39,654 nt of DNA from Deferrisomatales bacterium (GTDB lineage: Bacteria > Desulfobacterota > Deferrisomatia > Deferrisomatales > Deferrisomataceae): contig JAJRUI010000086.1 in the NCBI GenBank assembly GCA_024277875.1, positions 1 to 39,654 on the forward strand, given 5' to 3'. Numbering within the stretch: position 1 is the first letter of the stretch; each line of letters opens with the position of its first letter. The notes below the pieces were generated by a model that did not search any database, was not told the DNA's origin, and worked only from the letters and a program-made list of their open reading frames with translations. The translations under genes were made by a program, and so were the position numbers. Positions 8,548 to 16,629 of the stretch are shown here, in pieces.

Positions 8548-9276
8548 GTGAACGCGTTCACCGGCCCCACCTCGATCCTCGCCATGGCCTTCGGCTCCGG
8601 CCCGGTGGTCGGGGGTGTTCTCGCGGTGCTCGTCCTGTGCTCGGTGCTGTGCTGGGCGATCATCCTGTACAAGTACCGGGAGATCCGCCGGGCCGGCCGC
8701 CAGAGCCGGGAGTTCCTGGAGATGTTCTGGGACACCAAGGGGCTCCAGACCGTGTTTGCCGCGAGCCGGGACCTGACCGACAGCCCCCTGGCCGAACTGT
8801 TCCGGGAGGGCTACCGGGAGTGGAACCGGGTTCGCGCCCGGTTCGAGACCCCGGCCGCCGTGGACGAGGACGACCTGTCCACCGAGGTGGGCCGGATCGA
8901 GACGGTCCAGCGCACCCTGCGGCTGGTGACCGAAGCCGAGATCACCCGGCTCGAGCGCATGCTCGTGTTCCTGGCAACCGTGGCCGGCGCCGCCCCGTTC
9001 GTCGGCCTGTTCGGCACGGTGTGGGGCATCATGGACTCGTTCCGGGAGATCGGGCTCACCGGCTCGGCCAACCTGGCCGTGGTGGCGCCCGGGATCTCCG
9101 AGGCCCTGATCGCCACGGCCACCGGCCTGGCCGCCGCGATCCCGGCCGTGGTGGCCTACAACTACTTCAACAATGCGATCAAGATCATGGCCACCGAGAT
9201 GGACGCCTTTTCGGCCGAGTTCCTCAACATCGTGAGCCACAACGTGGCCAGAATCGAGGGGGGAGGGCGCAGGTGA
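8548..9276 (+). CDS. tolQ: TolQ/ExbB-type proton channel subunit
   Basis: Inner-membrane subunit of the Tol or Ton energy-transducing motor, MotA/TolQ/ExbB family. The 242 residues start at GTG 8548 with a GGAG ribosome site. One membrane span lies at about residues 17-40, and two more in the conserved C-terminal half: LATVAGAAPFVGLFGTVWG and ALIATATGLAAAIPAVVAYN. FVGLFGTVWGIMDSF is diagnostic for the family. The stop overlaps the tolR start. Followed by tolR and a TonB/TolA-like gene, it forms a complete motor. Confidence 0.94.
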   Translation: MNAFTGPTSILAMAFGSGPVVGGVLAVLVLCSVLCWAIILYKYREIRRAGRQSREFLEMFWDTKGLQTVFAASRDLTDSPLAELFREGYREWNRVRARFETPAAVDEDDLSTEVGRIETVQRTLRLVTEAEITRLERMLVFLATVAGAAPFVGLFGTVWGIMDSFREIGLTGSANLAVVAPGISEALIATATGLAAAIPAVVAYNYFNNAIKIMATEMDAFSAEFLNIVSHNVARIEGGGRR

Positions 9277-9692
9277 ACGCCCCCACCGGAGGCCGGGGCG
9301 ACCGCCGTCCGCTGGCCGAGATCAACGTCACCCCCCTGGTGGACGTGATGCTGGTGCTGCTGATCATCTTCATGGTGGCCGCGCCCATGATCCAGCAGGG
9401 GGTGGACGTGAGCCTGCCCAAGGTCGTGGCCACCGAACTCCCCGCCCAGACCGACCTGCTGGTGCTCTCGGTGGACCGGTCCGGACGGGTGTTCGTGGGC
9501 CGCACGCCCGTGGACATGGACACCCTGGGGGACAAGCTCCGGGCGATCCTCGCCCGAAAGGGGGACAAGGAGGCGTTCCTGCGGGCCGACAAGGACGTGC
9601 CCTACGGGGTGGTCGTCCGGGTGATGGCCGAGGCCCGCAAGGCCGGCATCGAGCGCCTCGGCATGGTCACCGAACCACCGGACCGGACGTGA
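9273..9692 (+). CDS. tolR: TolR/ExbD-type motor subunit
   Basis: Stator partner of TolQ, 139 residues. A short cytoplasmic N-terminus reads LAEINVTPLVDVMLVLLIIF. It contains the functionally essential membrane aspartate (VDVML), followed by a periplasmic domain ending at ...GMVTEPPDRT. The GTG start at 9273 overlaps the tolQ stop, and the tolR stop overlaps the next gene's start, so the three genes are translationally coupled. Confidence 0.94.
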   Translation: MNAPTGGRGDRRPLAEINVTPLVDVMLVLLIIFMVAAPMIQQGVDVSLPKVVATELPAQTDLLVLSVDRSGRVFVGRTPVDMDTLGDKLRAILARKGDKEAFLRADKDVPYGVVVRVMAEARKAGIERLGMVTEPPDRT

Positions 9693-10582
9693 TCCGCCGA
9701 CACCGCCACTCCGGACTGTTCGAGGATCCCCGCAACCGCGGCCTGACCCTTGCCGTGATCGTGTCGCTGGTGCTCCACGCCGGCCTGATGCTCTCGTTCG
9801 GCCGGTTCCACATCCGCCCGGTGGAGCGCACGTTCTACGCGCCGATGCACATGGTGGACCTGGTACAGCGGTTTCCCGGGGCGGGCAACGGGGCCGGCCG
9901 GCCCAAGGCGCCCCCGGCTGCCAGGCCCAAGCCAAAGCCCACACCGGAACCCCGGGCCAAGCCCGCACCGAAGCCAAAGCCGGCACCCGAGGCCAAACCA
10001 CGCCCGGAGCCCCGGGCCGTGGCCGTCCCGGCCCAGACGGGCCGCAGCGAGGCGGTGCCGGCCGAACCGGCGGCGGCGCCGGAGAACCCGGAACTCCTGG
10101 AGCAGCGGGTGGCCCAGCGGATCGCTCGGCTCCGCAGCAGGATCGGCGACCACACCCCGGCCCCGGCCAAACCCGACACCGGCGGCGAAGAGCGGGTCAG
10201 CCGCAAGATCGCGGCCCTGCGCGAACGGCTCACCGCCCAGACCGGGGGGGCCGAGGCGTCCGGTGCGGCCGGGATCAACGCCGGGGCCAACGTGCTCCAG
10301 CAGGTCCGGCTGCGGGCGTACTACAACCGCCTGTGGGACCACGTCAAGGAGCACTGGGCCGTGCCCCCGGGGGTCCAGGGCCGGGGCCTGACGGTGATCG
10401 TGTCGGTGGTCATGGATCGTTCCGGACGCCTCCTGGACACCACCGTGGAGGAGTCCTCGGGCAGCGAGGCGTTCGACCGGTCGGCCCTCCAGGCCCTGGA
10501 GCGGGCCCAGCCCCTGCCACCCGTTCCGGAGGCGGTGCCCGGCGAGACCCTCGACATCGGGTTCCGGTTCCACGGTGAGTAG
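9689..10582 (+). CDS. tolA: TolA/TonB-family energy transducer
   Basis: Protein of 297 residues linking the TolQR motor to the outer membrane. It has a short basic N-terminus, one membrane span (about residues 20-35) and a Pro/Lys/Ala/Glu-rich extended region (about 70-135, rich in KP and PE). A linker with Arg-rich pseudo-repeats (RVAQRIARLRSRI, RVSRKIAALRERL) follows. The C-terminal TolA/TonB domain contains HWAVPPGVQGRGLTVIVSV and SSGSEAFDRSALQAL. tolA is preferred over tonB because of the TolQR partners. The usual tolB and pal do not follow; rlpA does. Confidence 0.88.
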   Translation: MIRRHRHSGLFEDPRNRGLTLAVIVSLVLHAGLMLSFGRFHIRPVERTFYAPMHMVDLVQRFPGAGNGAGRPKAPPAARPKPKPTPEPRAKPAPKPKPAPEAKPRPEPRAVAVPAQTGRSEAVPAEPAAAPENPELLEQRVAQRIARLRSRIGDHTPAPAKPDTGGEERVSRKIAALRERLTAQTGGAEASGAAGINAGANVLQQVRLRAYYNRLWDHVKEHWAVPPGVQGRGLTVIVSVVMDRSGRLLDTTVEESSGSEAFDRSALQALERAQPLPPVPEAVPGETLDIGFRFHGE

Positions 10583-11264
10583 GCGCGCGGCGCTCCTCGG
10601 GGCCGCGCTGGCGGCCGGCGTCCTTCTGGCCGGTTGCGGGGGACCGCCCCCGCCGGGCTCGTACCGGGTGCGGGGCCAGGTGTACACCCCGGTGAAGACC
10701 GCCGAGGGCTACACCGAGACCGGGTACGCCTCGTGGTACGGCCCGGGCTTCCACGGCCGCAAGACGGCGAGCGGCGAGACCTACGACATGTACGCGCGCA
10801 CCGCGGCCCACAAGCTCCTGCCCCTGGGCACCGTGGTGGAGGTGACCAATCTCGAAAACGGCCGGACGGTGACGGCCCGGATCAACGACCGGGGCCCGTT
10901 CGTGCGGGGCCGCGTCATCGACCTGTCCTACACCCTGGCCCGGGACCTGGGCATAGTGGACCGGGGCGTCGCCCGGGTCCGCGTCCGGGCGGTGGCCGGA
11001 GCCGGGGGCGCCCCGCCGCCCGTCCGGGCCGAGGGGCCGTTCGCGTGGCAGGTGGGCGCGTTCACCGCCGAGGCCAACGCCAGGCGCCTGGCCGCCCGGC
11101 TCGCGTCCCGGTTCGGGCCCGTGCGAATCCAGCGGTTCGACCGGGGGGACGCGGTGTTCCACCGGGTCCGGGTGGGCCGGTACGCCCGGCCCGAGGACGC
11201 GGAGTCCGCCCGGGCGGCGCTGGCGCGGCTCGGGTTCACCCCGTTCCTGGTCCACCTGGACTGA
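10575..11264 (+). CDS. rlpA: RlpA septal-ring lipoprotein (DPBB and SPOR domains)
   Basis: Outer-membrane lipoprotein of 229 residues. RlpA proteins bind denuded septal peptidoglycan, and in Pseudomonas one is a lytic transglycosylase. It has a signal peptide with lipobox LLAGC (Cys21). The double-psi beta-barrel domain holds ASWYGPGFHGRKTASGE and RINDRGPFVRGRVIDLS (catalytic-type His and Asp present). The C-terminal SPOR domain is at about 155-229 (WQVGAFTAEANARRLAARL). GTG 10575 overlaps the tolA end by 8 bp. Association with tol genes fits a role in outer-membrane constriction and daughter-cell separation. Confidence 0.93.
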   Translation: MSRRAALLGAALAAGVLLAGCGGPPPPGSYRVRGQVYTPVKTAEGYTETGYASWYGPGFHGRKTASGETYDMYARTAAHKLLPLGTVVEVTNLENGRTVTARINDRGPFVRGRVIDLSYTLARDLGIVDRGVARVRVRAVAGAGGAPPPVRAEGPFAWQVGAFTAEANARRLAARLASRFGPVRIQRFDRGDAVFHRVRVGRYARPEDAESARAALARLGFTPFLVHLD

Positions 11265-11287
11265 ACCCCGCCCGAGGGAGACGACCC

Positions 11288-13162
11288 GTGACCGACCCGT
11301 TGCGCGTGCTGCTGGTGGACGACGAGCCCGACCACCGGCTCGTCCTGTCCCGGGGGCTGGTCGAGGCAGACCCGGCCCTGGAGGTCGTCGAGTCCGAAGG
11401 CCTCACCTCGGCCCTCGCGTGGCTCGGCGGCAACCGGGCCGACGTGGTCCTGTCCGACCACCAACTCGGCGACGGGGACGGCCTGGAGCTCCTGCGCCGC
11501 CTGCGGGCAAGCGAGCAGGACGTGCCGGTGATCGTGGTGACCAGCCACGGCAGCGAGGCCCTGGCCCGCCGCGCGTTCCTGGAAGGCGCGGCCGACTATC
11601 TCACCAAGGACCGGGCCCTGCGCGACCCGGGCTACCTGGTGCGCAAGCTCCGGGCCGCCGCGGAAAAGTCCCGGCTGGTGCGCGAACGCGAGCGGGCCGA
11701 GGCCCTGTTCCACGAGTTCCTGGACAACAACCCGTTCGCCACCGTGATCTTCAGCGCGGACGGCCGCATCGCCCGGTACAACCGGGCCGCCCGGCAGCTC
11801 GAGACCAAGCCCGGAAACCTCGAGCAGCTCGTGGACCGGTTCAACGCGTTCGAGGATCCCCAGTTCCGGAAGACCGGGTTGACCGACCTGTGGAAAAAGG
11901 CGCTGGAGGGCCAGTGGGTCCAGGTGCCTCCGTTCCCGTGGAGCCCGGAACCGCTGGGGGTGGCCGGTCCGACCCGGATCCTGAGCGGAGTCGTGTTCCC
12001 CCTGGCCGTGGGCGGGGACGCCGAACCCCACGTGTGCGCCATGTTCCAGGACGTCACCCGGCAGGAGACCGCCCACCGGGAGCGGGACGAGTACGCGGCC
12101 ATCCTCGCCAGCCTGCTCAACGCGTCCCGGTCCGCGATCGTGTTCGTGGACAACAAAAACACGGTGCGCTTCGCCAACCGGTGGGTCGAGCGGTTCTTCG
12201 GGGTGGACCCGTCACGCCACGTGGGCCGGCCCCGGGACGGGCTCGTCCGGGCGATCGCCGCTGCCACGGCCGACCCGTCCGGGTTCGAAGCGCGGGTCCG
12301 CCACCTGTACGACCACCCGGAGGTGGAGGCGGACGACGGGATCGAGGTGGTGCGCCCCGTCTCCCGCCACCTTCGCCGCCACAGCGGCCCGGTGCGGGGC
12401 CCCGGGGGCGCGATCCTGGGCCGGATCGAGCGGTACGTGGACGAGACCGAAGCGGTGCGCCGCCAGCACCGGCTGGCTGACCGCAACCAGGACCTGGACG
12501 TGTTCGCGGCGCGCCTGGCCCACGACCTCAAGACCCCCCTGGTCAGCCTCCGGGGGTTCGCAGACCTGCTCGAACGCCAGTCCGGCGCCAGGCTGGACGA
12601 CCAGGCCCGCCTGTACCTGGACAAGGTGCGCACCTCGGCCGCCCTGCTCAGCGAGATGGTGGACGGCCTGCGGGAACTGGCCCAGGCCGGGGACCAGCCG
12701 GCCGACATGGTGAGCATCGAGCCGCTGCCCGTGCTCCGCCTCGTGCGCGACACCCTGGCCCCGGACGCCCGGGAGCAGGACGTCGCCGTGTACCTGCCCG
12801 AAGCCGCGCCGCCGGTGCGGTGCGAGCGCGCCAAGCTGTTCCAGGTGTTCCAGAACCTGCTGGCCAACGCGATCCGGTACGCCGACCCGGCCAAGCCCGA
12901 ACGCTGGGTCCGGATCGAGGTGCTGGAGGACGAAGATGGAGTCCGGTTCCAGGTCGAAGACAACGGCGTGGGCATGGTCCCGGAAGACCTGGAGGAGGCG
13001 TTCCTCCCGTTCCGCCGGGGCCGCAACGCCCGGGGCACCAGCGGCATGGGACTCGGCCTGGCCATCGTCGAGCGCCTCGTGCAGAGCTGCGGCGGCCGGA
13101 TCCGCGTCCACGCCGAACCGGCCGCCGGAAGCCGGTTCACCGTGACCCTCCCGGCCGGGTGA
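11288..13162 (+). CDS. Receiver-PAS-PAS sensor histidine kinase
   Basis: Cytoplasmic two-component protein of 624 residues from GTG 11288, with a GGGAG ribosome site. An N-terminal receiver domain (1-125) has acidic pair D11/D12, phosphoacceptor D57 (VVLSDHQLG), a TSHG threonine and the LTKD lysine. Two PAS-like sensory domains follow (about 135-260, ending at MFQDVTRQE, and about 275-395). The dimerisation/phosphoacceptor helix carries H412 (RLAHDLKTPLVSLRGF). An HATPase domain ends the protein: N-box NLLANAIRYADP, DNGVGM and GMGLGLAIV. No membrane segment is evident. No DNA-binding partner lies alongside. Output may pass through the own receiver or the two unknown genes downstream. Confidence 0.92.
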   Translation: MTDPLRVLLVDDEPDHRLVLSRGLVEADPALEVVESEGLTSALAWLGGNRADVVLSDHQLGDGDGLELLRRLRASEQDVPVIVVTSHGSEALARRAFLEGAADYLTKDRALRDPGYLVRKLRAAAEKSRLVRERERAEALFHEFLDNNPFATVIFSADGRIARYNRAARQLETKPGNLEQLVDRFNAFEDPQFRKTGLTDLWKKALEGQWVQVPPFPWSPEPLGVAGPTRILSGVVFPLAVGGDAEPHVCAMFQDVTRQETAHRERDEYAAILASLLNASRSAIVFVDNKNTVRFANRWVERFFGVDPSRHVGRPRDGLVRAIAAATADPSGFEARVRHLYDHPEVEADDGIEVVRPVSRHLRRHSGPVRGPGGAILGRIERYVDETEAVRRQHRLADRNQDLDVFAARLAHDLKTPLVSLRGFADLLERQSGARLDDQARLYLDKVRTSAALLSEMVDGLRELAQAGDQPADMVSIEPLPVLRLVRDTLAPDAREQDVAVYLPEAAPPVRCERAKLFQVFQNLLANAIRYADPAKPERWVRIEVLEDEDGVRFQVEDNGVGMVPEDLEEAFLPFRRGRNARGTSGMGLGLAIVERLVQSCGGRIRVHAEPAAGSRFTVTLPAG

Positions 13163-13175
13163 GGCGGACCCGCCC

Positions 13176-13964
13176 GTGGCCGTCGCCAGCATCCGGGCCC
13201 TCCTGGACGCGCCCCGGGACCAACGGGACGCCCTCCTGGACCACCTCGTGCCCGCCCGCCTGCTGGAGCGGTTCTCCCTACCCCGGCCCCGCGGCCGGTG
13301 GGAGCAGGGCAGCGGCGTGTTCCGGGAGATCGCCCTGCCGGGCGGCGCGTCGCTCCGGATCGAGGTGTGGCCCGACCCGGCCGGGGAGGACCCGGCCCTG
13401 GTGCTCGAGCTGGCCGACACCTACTACGGCCAGCTCGAAGCGGCGTGGATCGTCCTGAACGACGTCCGCGGGCCCCGGTACGACGTGGACCGCGCGCCGG
13501 ACGGCCGCCCGCTGCCCCCCGGCTCCCCCGAGCGGAACCTGAAAGAGGAGATCCGGGCCTTGCAGGCGGGCCTCGTGCCCAACCAGGTCCGGCCGGGCCT
13601 GCGCATGTTCCGGCCGCTGATCGAGGGGGTGCAGGCGCTGGCGTCGGCCCTGGGCACCGGTATCCTGTACGTGGCTCCCCTGGCCTACCACAACGCGATC
13701 AAGTACGAGCAGTACGGGTTCACCTACGCCAGCGGGCAGGAGGAGCTGGAGTGGATCCACCGGGAGTTCCAGCCCGGGGGCGTGCTCCGCCAGCGCATGG
13801 ACGGCAGCCGGCCGTTTCGGATGCCGTGGATGGCCGACACGATCCGCGGCCGGTCCTGGGCGATCCACGACGGCGTGCTGGAGCGCCGGTGGATGGCGCC
13901 CCAGATGTACAAGTTCGTCGGCAGGGACTTCTCGACCCGCACGTGCCCCGACGTGCCCTGGTGA
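13176..13964 (+). CDS. Conserved-looking protein of unknown function
   Basis: A 262-residue soluble protein from GTG 13176, 13 bp after the kinase stop. I do not recognise the family. It has no signal peptide or membrane span and is rich in aromatic residues. A segment VAPLAYHNAIKYEQYGFTY followed by an FQPGG stretch is faintly like the C-terminal part of acetyltransferase folds, but this is a guess. Pairs of charged and aromatic residues (LADTYYGQLEAAW, RRWMAPQMYKF) suggest a compact globular domain. It is followed after 3 bp by another unknown gene, so it is probably co-transcribed with the tol-rlpA-kinase run. Confidence 0.7.
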   Translation: MAVASIRALLDAPRDQRDALLDHLVPARLLERFSLPRPRGRWEQGSGVFREIALPGGASLRIEVWPDPAGEDPALVLELADTYYGQLEAAWIVLNDVRGPRYDVDRAPDGRPLPPGSPERNLKEEIRALQAGLVPNQVRPGLRMFRPLIEGVQALASALGTGILYVAPLAYHNAIKYEQYGFTYASGQEELEWIHREFQPGGVLRQRMDGSRPFRMPWMADTIRGRSWAIHDGVLERRWMAPQMYKFVGRDFSTRTCPDVPW

Positions 13965-13967
13965 GCC

Positions 13968-14348
13968 ATGCCCGACTACCCGTACGTGTACGGAGCGCCT
14001 GCCTCCCCGCCGGTGGACCCCGGGGGGGCCCGGTACCGGCTGGGCCGCAGGCGTCCCCGCCGGGACGGCCGGCCGGACGAAGACGCCGAAGGCCGGACCG
14101 GCGACGACCAGCGCCACGAGGCGTGGCGCAGCCTGCTCGGCGGGGCGGTGGACGCCCTGAACCGCTCGATGGAGGCGTCGGGACGGCCCCACCGGTTCGC
14201 CCTCGAGGAGGACGCGGGGGAGTTCTGGCTCCGGGTGGTCCTGCCCGAGGGGAGCGGCGTGCAGGAGCGGCTGGATCCGGCCGAACTCGACCGCTGGCTC
14301 GCCCGGTTGCGGGCCCAGATCGGGGTGGTGCTCGACCAGGAGGCCTGA
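13968..14348 (+). CDS. Small protein of unknown function (FlaG-like C-terminus?)
   Basis: A 126-residue protein starting ATG 13968, 3 bp after the previous stop. The N-terminal 50 residues are Pro/Gly/Arg-rich and likely disordered. The C-terminal 70 residues look folded: RFALEEDAGEFWLRVVLPEG, then LDPAELDRWLARLRAQIG and VVLD. That layout (strand-rich section, then a helix ending G-x-x-x-D) recalls the FlaG domain, but no flagellar gene is nearby and the match is weak. It is the last gene of the tol run, convergent with the next gene (12-bp gap, no terminator visible). Confidence 0.65.
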   Translation: MPDYPYVYGAPASPPVDPGGARYRLGRRRPRRDGRPDEDAEGRTGDDQRHEAWRSLLGGAVDALNRSMEASGRPHRFALEEDAGEFWLRVVLPEGSGVQERLDPAELDRWLARLRAQIGVVLDQEA

Positions 14349-14360
14349 GCCCCGCCCGGC

Positions 14361-15575
14361 CTACCCGCCGTTGTCCGCGTCCACCGCCGCCCGGAGCTGG
14401 TCGTGGATCCCGGGCACGGCCGCGGCCACCCGGTTCCACCCGGGGATCGGGGCCGTGCCGGTGGGCCGCTCCCGGAACGCGTCGGCCGCCGCCTCCAGGG
14501 CCCGGCCGAACGACTCGGCCAGCACCAGTTCCCCGTGCCGGTCGTACGCGAGCCCGTTGATCGCGGCCACGGCCGCGTACCGGTCTGCCGCGTCCTCGGC
14601 CCGGGCCAGGAACGCCGGTCCCAGCCCCCGGAAGAACCCGTCCGACAGGGCAGCGCCCTCTGCTGCCAGGGCCTGCAGCACGGCCCCCGCGATCTCCCGG
14701 GCCATCCGCACCAGCCCCTGGGGCCGGGACGCGCCGACCCCGGTCTCCTGGTGTTTGTGCTCGTACGCCAGGTCCAGGTCCACCTGGCACACCCGCCCCG
14801 GCCCCTGGCTCCGGAACACGTCGGCCAGGGTCCCCACCTCGAGCCCCCAGTCGGCCGGGGTGCGCACCGTCCGGGCCACGTCCGCGGCCATGCTGAACTC
14901 CCCGGCCAGGGGGTACCGGAAGCTGCCCAGGTAGCGGATCAGGGGCAGCGGCCCGAGGAGCGTCTCGAGGGCCGCGAGCAGGGGGCTCACGAACATCCGG
15001 GTGACCCGGCCGTGGAGCCGGTCGGTGACCCGGGCGTAGTAGCCCTTGCAGAACGCGTACCCCAGGGACGGGTGGACCACCGGGTACACCAGCCGGTCCA
15101 GCAGCCCCCGATCGTAGGTCACGATGTCGCAGTCGTGGAGCGCCACGGCCGCGACCCGTTCGTCCCCCAGCAGGTACCCGTACGCCAGCCACGCGGCCAG
15201 CCCCTTGCCCGGCTCGCCCAGGGGCAGGCGGGCGGCACGGATCCGAGCCTTGACCTCCCCGACCCGCGGCCCGTCGTTCCACAGCACCCGCACCGGCTGG
15301 GGCAGGCGTGCGAAGTACTCCCGGGCGTGGGCGAACTCGTCCGGCCCGGCCACCCCCAGGGTCACCACCACCTCGTGCAGGTACGGCACCCGGGCCAGGT
15401 GCTCCAGGATGCCGGCCAGCGCCGGCCCCTGGAGCTCGGAGTACAGGCACGGCAGCACCAGGGCCACCGGCCGGCGGCGCGCGTAGGCCACCAGCTCGGC
15501 CTCCCGCCGGTCCGCACCGTCCGGCCCCAGGGCGTGCAGGGTCGTGATCTCGCCGTTCTGGTAGAAGTCGGCCAT
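14361..15575 (-). CDS. gpgS: Glucosyl-/mannosyl-3-phosphoglycerate synthase-type glycosyltransferase
   Basis: GT-A fold glycosyltransferase of 404 residues resembling the GT81 glucosyl-3-phosphoglycerate synthase family. It would transfer a sugar from a nucleotide sugar to 3-phosphoglycerate. Seen: ALVLPCLYSELQG at about 38-50, GKGLAAWLAYGYLLG at 133-147 (GKG loop of the family), metal-binding DCD (D148/D150 in ALHDCDIV), and EFSMAADVAR plus AYEHKHQ further on. The adjacent gene on the same strand is an MPGP-type phosphatase. Together they would make glucosylglycerate or mannosylglycerate, compatible solutes. Which sugar is used cannot be read from sequence. Confidence 0.8.
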   Translation of the reverse strand: MADFYQNGEITTLHALGPDGADRREAELVAYARRRPVALVLPCLYSELQGPALAGILEHLARVPYLHEVVVTLGVAGPDEFAHAREYFARLPQPVRVLWNDGPRVGEVKARIRAARLPLGEPGKGLAAWLAYGYLLGDERVAAVALHDCDIVTYDRGLLDRLVYPVVHPSLGYAFCKGYYARVTDRLHGRVTRMFVSPLLAALETLLGPLPLIRYLGSFRYPLAGEFSMAADVARTVRTPADWGLEVGTLADVFRSQGPGRVCQVDLDLAYEHKHQETGVGASRPQGLVRMAREIAGAVLQALAAEGAALSDGFFRGLGPAFLARAEDAADRYAAVAAINGLAYDRHGELVLAESFGRALEAAADAFRERPTGTAPIPGWNRVAAAVPGIHDQLRAAVDADNGG

Positions 15576-15586
15576 GGGAACGACCT

Positions 15587-15648
15587 TTCAGGTTCCAGGT
15601 TAAAGGTTCGAGGTTAAAGGTTCGAGGTTTCCGGTCACCGGTCACTGT
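15587..15648. repeat. Heptanucleotide array R1 (gpgP-gpgS junction)
   Basis: Period-7 array: AGGTTCC, AGGTTAA, AGGTTCG, AGGTTAA, AGGTTCG in series (about 15590-15628), then CGGTCAC twice (15632-15645). It starts 11 bp before the gpgS start (plus-strand sense) and extends over the gpgP stop, so the final codons of gpgP (NSDR-stop) are made of array units. Confidence 0.85.
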
Positions 15649-16477
15649 TCTTGCATCTTGGACCTTGCACCTCCCCCAACCACCGCTCCACCGCCCGGCG
15701 CCAGCCCTCGGGGCCGATGCCCGGCTCGAGGACCACGCCCGCCGGGGCCCCGGGCAGGTGGGTGCCGTCGGGCCGGGCCACCAGCACGCCGGTGTCCGCG
15801 ACAGCGAGCAGGGGCAGGTCGTTGGCGCCGTCCCCCAGGGCCAGGGTGCGGGGCCGTGCGCCGGTGGCGGACGCCACCGCGTCCGCCAGCCACAGCGCGG
15901 CCCGGCCCTTGTCGTTGTCCCCGGTGAGGTGCCAGAACCGCCCCCCCCGGGTCAGCCGGAGGCCCCGGGCCGCCAGCCACGCCTCGGCCCGGGCCACCGC
16001 CACGGGCGACGGTTCGGGCTCCCACAGGAACGGCTCGTCGAACTCCCGGGCTGCCGCGGCAGCGGCAGCGGCCGGGTCGAGCCCGGTCCACCGGGCGATC
16101 TCGTCCGGGCCGGCATCGCCGAACCCCCGGAGCCGGGCGCCGGCAACGTGCCTGAGCCCGTCCAGGGCGTCCCGGAGCCGCGGGTACGGTGTGCCGAACA
16201 CCCGGGCGGGCAGCTCACCGAGGCGGTCCGGGAACGCACCGGCCAGAGGACCGCCGTCCGGCAGTACCACGGCGCCCCCGTTTTCCACGATCAACGGCCC
16301 CCCGAGCCCGAGCCGCTCCTGGAGGCCCATCATCTCGGCCCGGGTCTTGGACGAGCACAGCACCACGGGCACCCCGGCCCGGGCCAGGCGCTCCAGGGCC
16401 GGCCGGGCCGCGTCCCACCGGTAGGTGTGGTGGTCCAGCAGGGTGCCGTCCAGGTCGGTGAATACGAGTCCGGTCAC
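15635..16477 (-). CDS. gpgP: Mannosyl-/glucosyl-3-phosphoglycerate phosphatase (HAD family)
   Basis: HAD-superfamily Cof/MPGP-type phosphatase, 280 residues, predicted to dephosphorylate the product of the neighbouring synthase. Motif I FTDLDGTLLD has nucleophile D8 and acid D10. Motif II is LCSSKTR. The cap domain follows. Motif III is the lysine in GDNDKGRA and motif IV is GDGANDLPLL. The start is GTG 16477 behind GGAGGG. It precedes gpgS on the minus strand with a 59-bp gap. The C-terminal end KNSDR and the TGA stop fall within a heptamer array, so the last few residues are probably acquired sequence. Confidence 0.88.
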   Translation of the reverse strand: MTGLVFTDLDGTLLDHHTYRWDAARPALERLARAGVPVVLCSSKTRAEMMGLQERLGLGGPLIVENGGAVVLPDGGPLAGAFPDRLGELPARVFGTPYPRLRDALDGLRHVAGARLRGFGDAGPDEIARWTGLDPAAAAAAAAREFDEPFLWEPEPSPVAVARAEAWLAARGLRLTRGGRFWHLTGDNDKGRAALWLADAVASATGARPRTLALGDGANDLPLLAVADTGVLVARPDGTHLPGAPAGVVLEPGIGPEGWRRAVERWLGEVQGPRCKNSDR

Positions 16478-16524
16478 GGGGCCCTCCGGCCGGGGCGACG
16501 GGGATGCGGGAACCGCCCCCCGGT

Positions 16525-16605
16525 TATACTACGAACCGCGCCGGGAGTTCGACGGCAACGACTGCCTTTTCCCCGGGAGCCGGCCGTCGTATCCTGCCGG
16601 CTCCC
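16525..16605 (+). promoter_or_regulatory. alr leader: -10-like box and a 10-bp stem-loop
   Basis: TATACT (16525-16530) is a good -10 box, but no clear -35 lies 17 bp upstream. Forty-four bases further on is a perfect inverted repeat GGGAGCCGGC (16575-16584) / GCCGGCTCCC (16596-16605) with an 11-nt loop CGTCGTATCCT, just ahead of the alr ribosome site at about 16619. With no T-run it is not a terminator. It could be an operator or an RNA structure controlling translation. The whole divergent gap 16478-16629 contains no other feature. Confidence 0.45.
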
Positions 16606-16629
16606 GTCCCCCCCGAACAGGAGGCTGCC

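Noticed and set aside
14349-14360. Bidirectional terminator between the convergent unknown gene and gpgS
   Set aside because: The gap is 12 bp with no inverted repeat.
15590-15630. tRNA T-loop-like GGTTCGA motifs
   Set aside because: They recur every 7 bases as array units and have no acceptor, D or anticodon arm around them.
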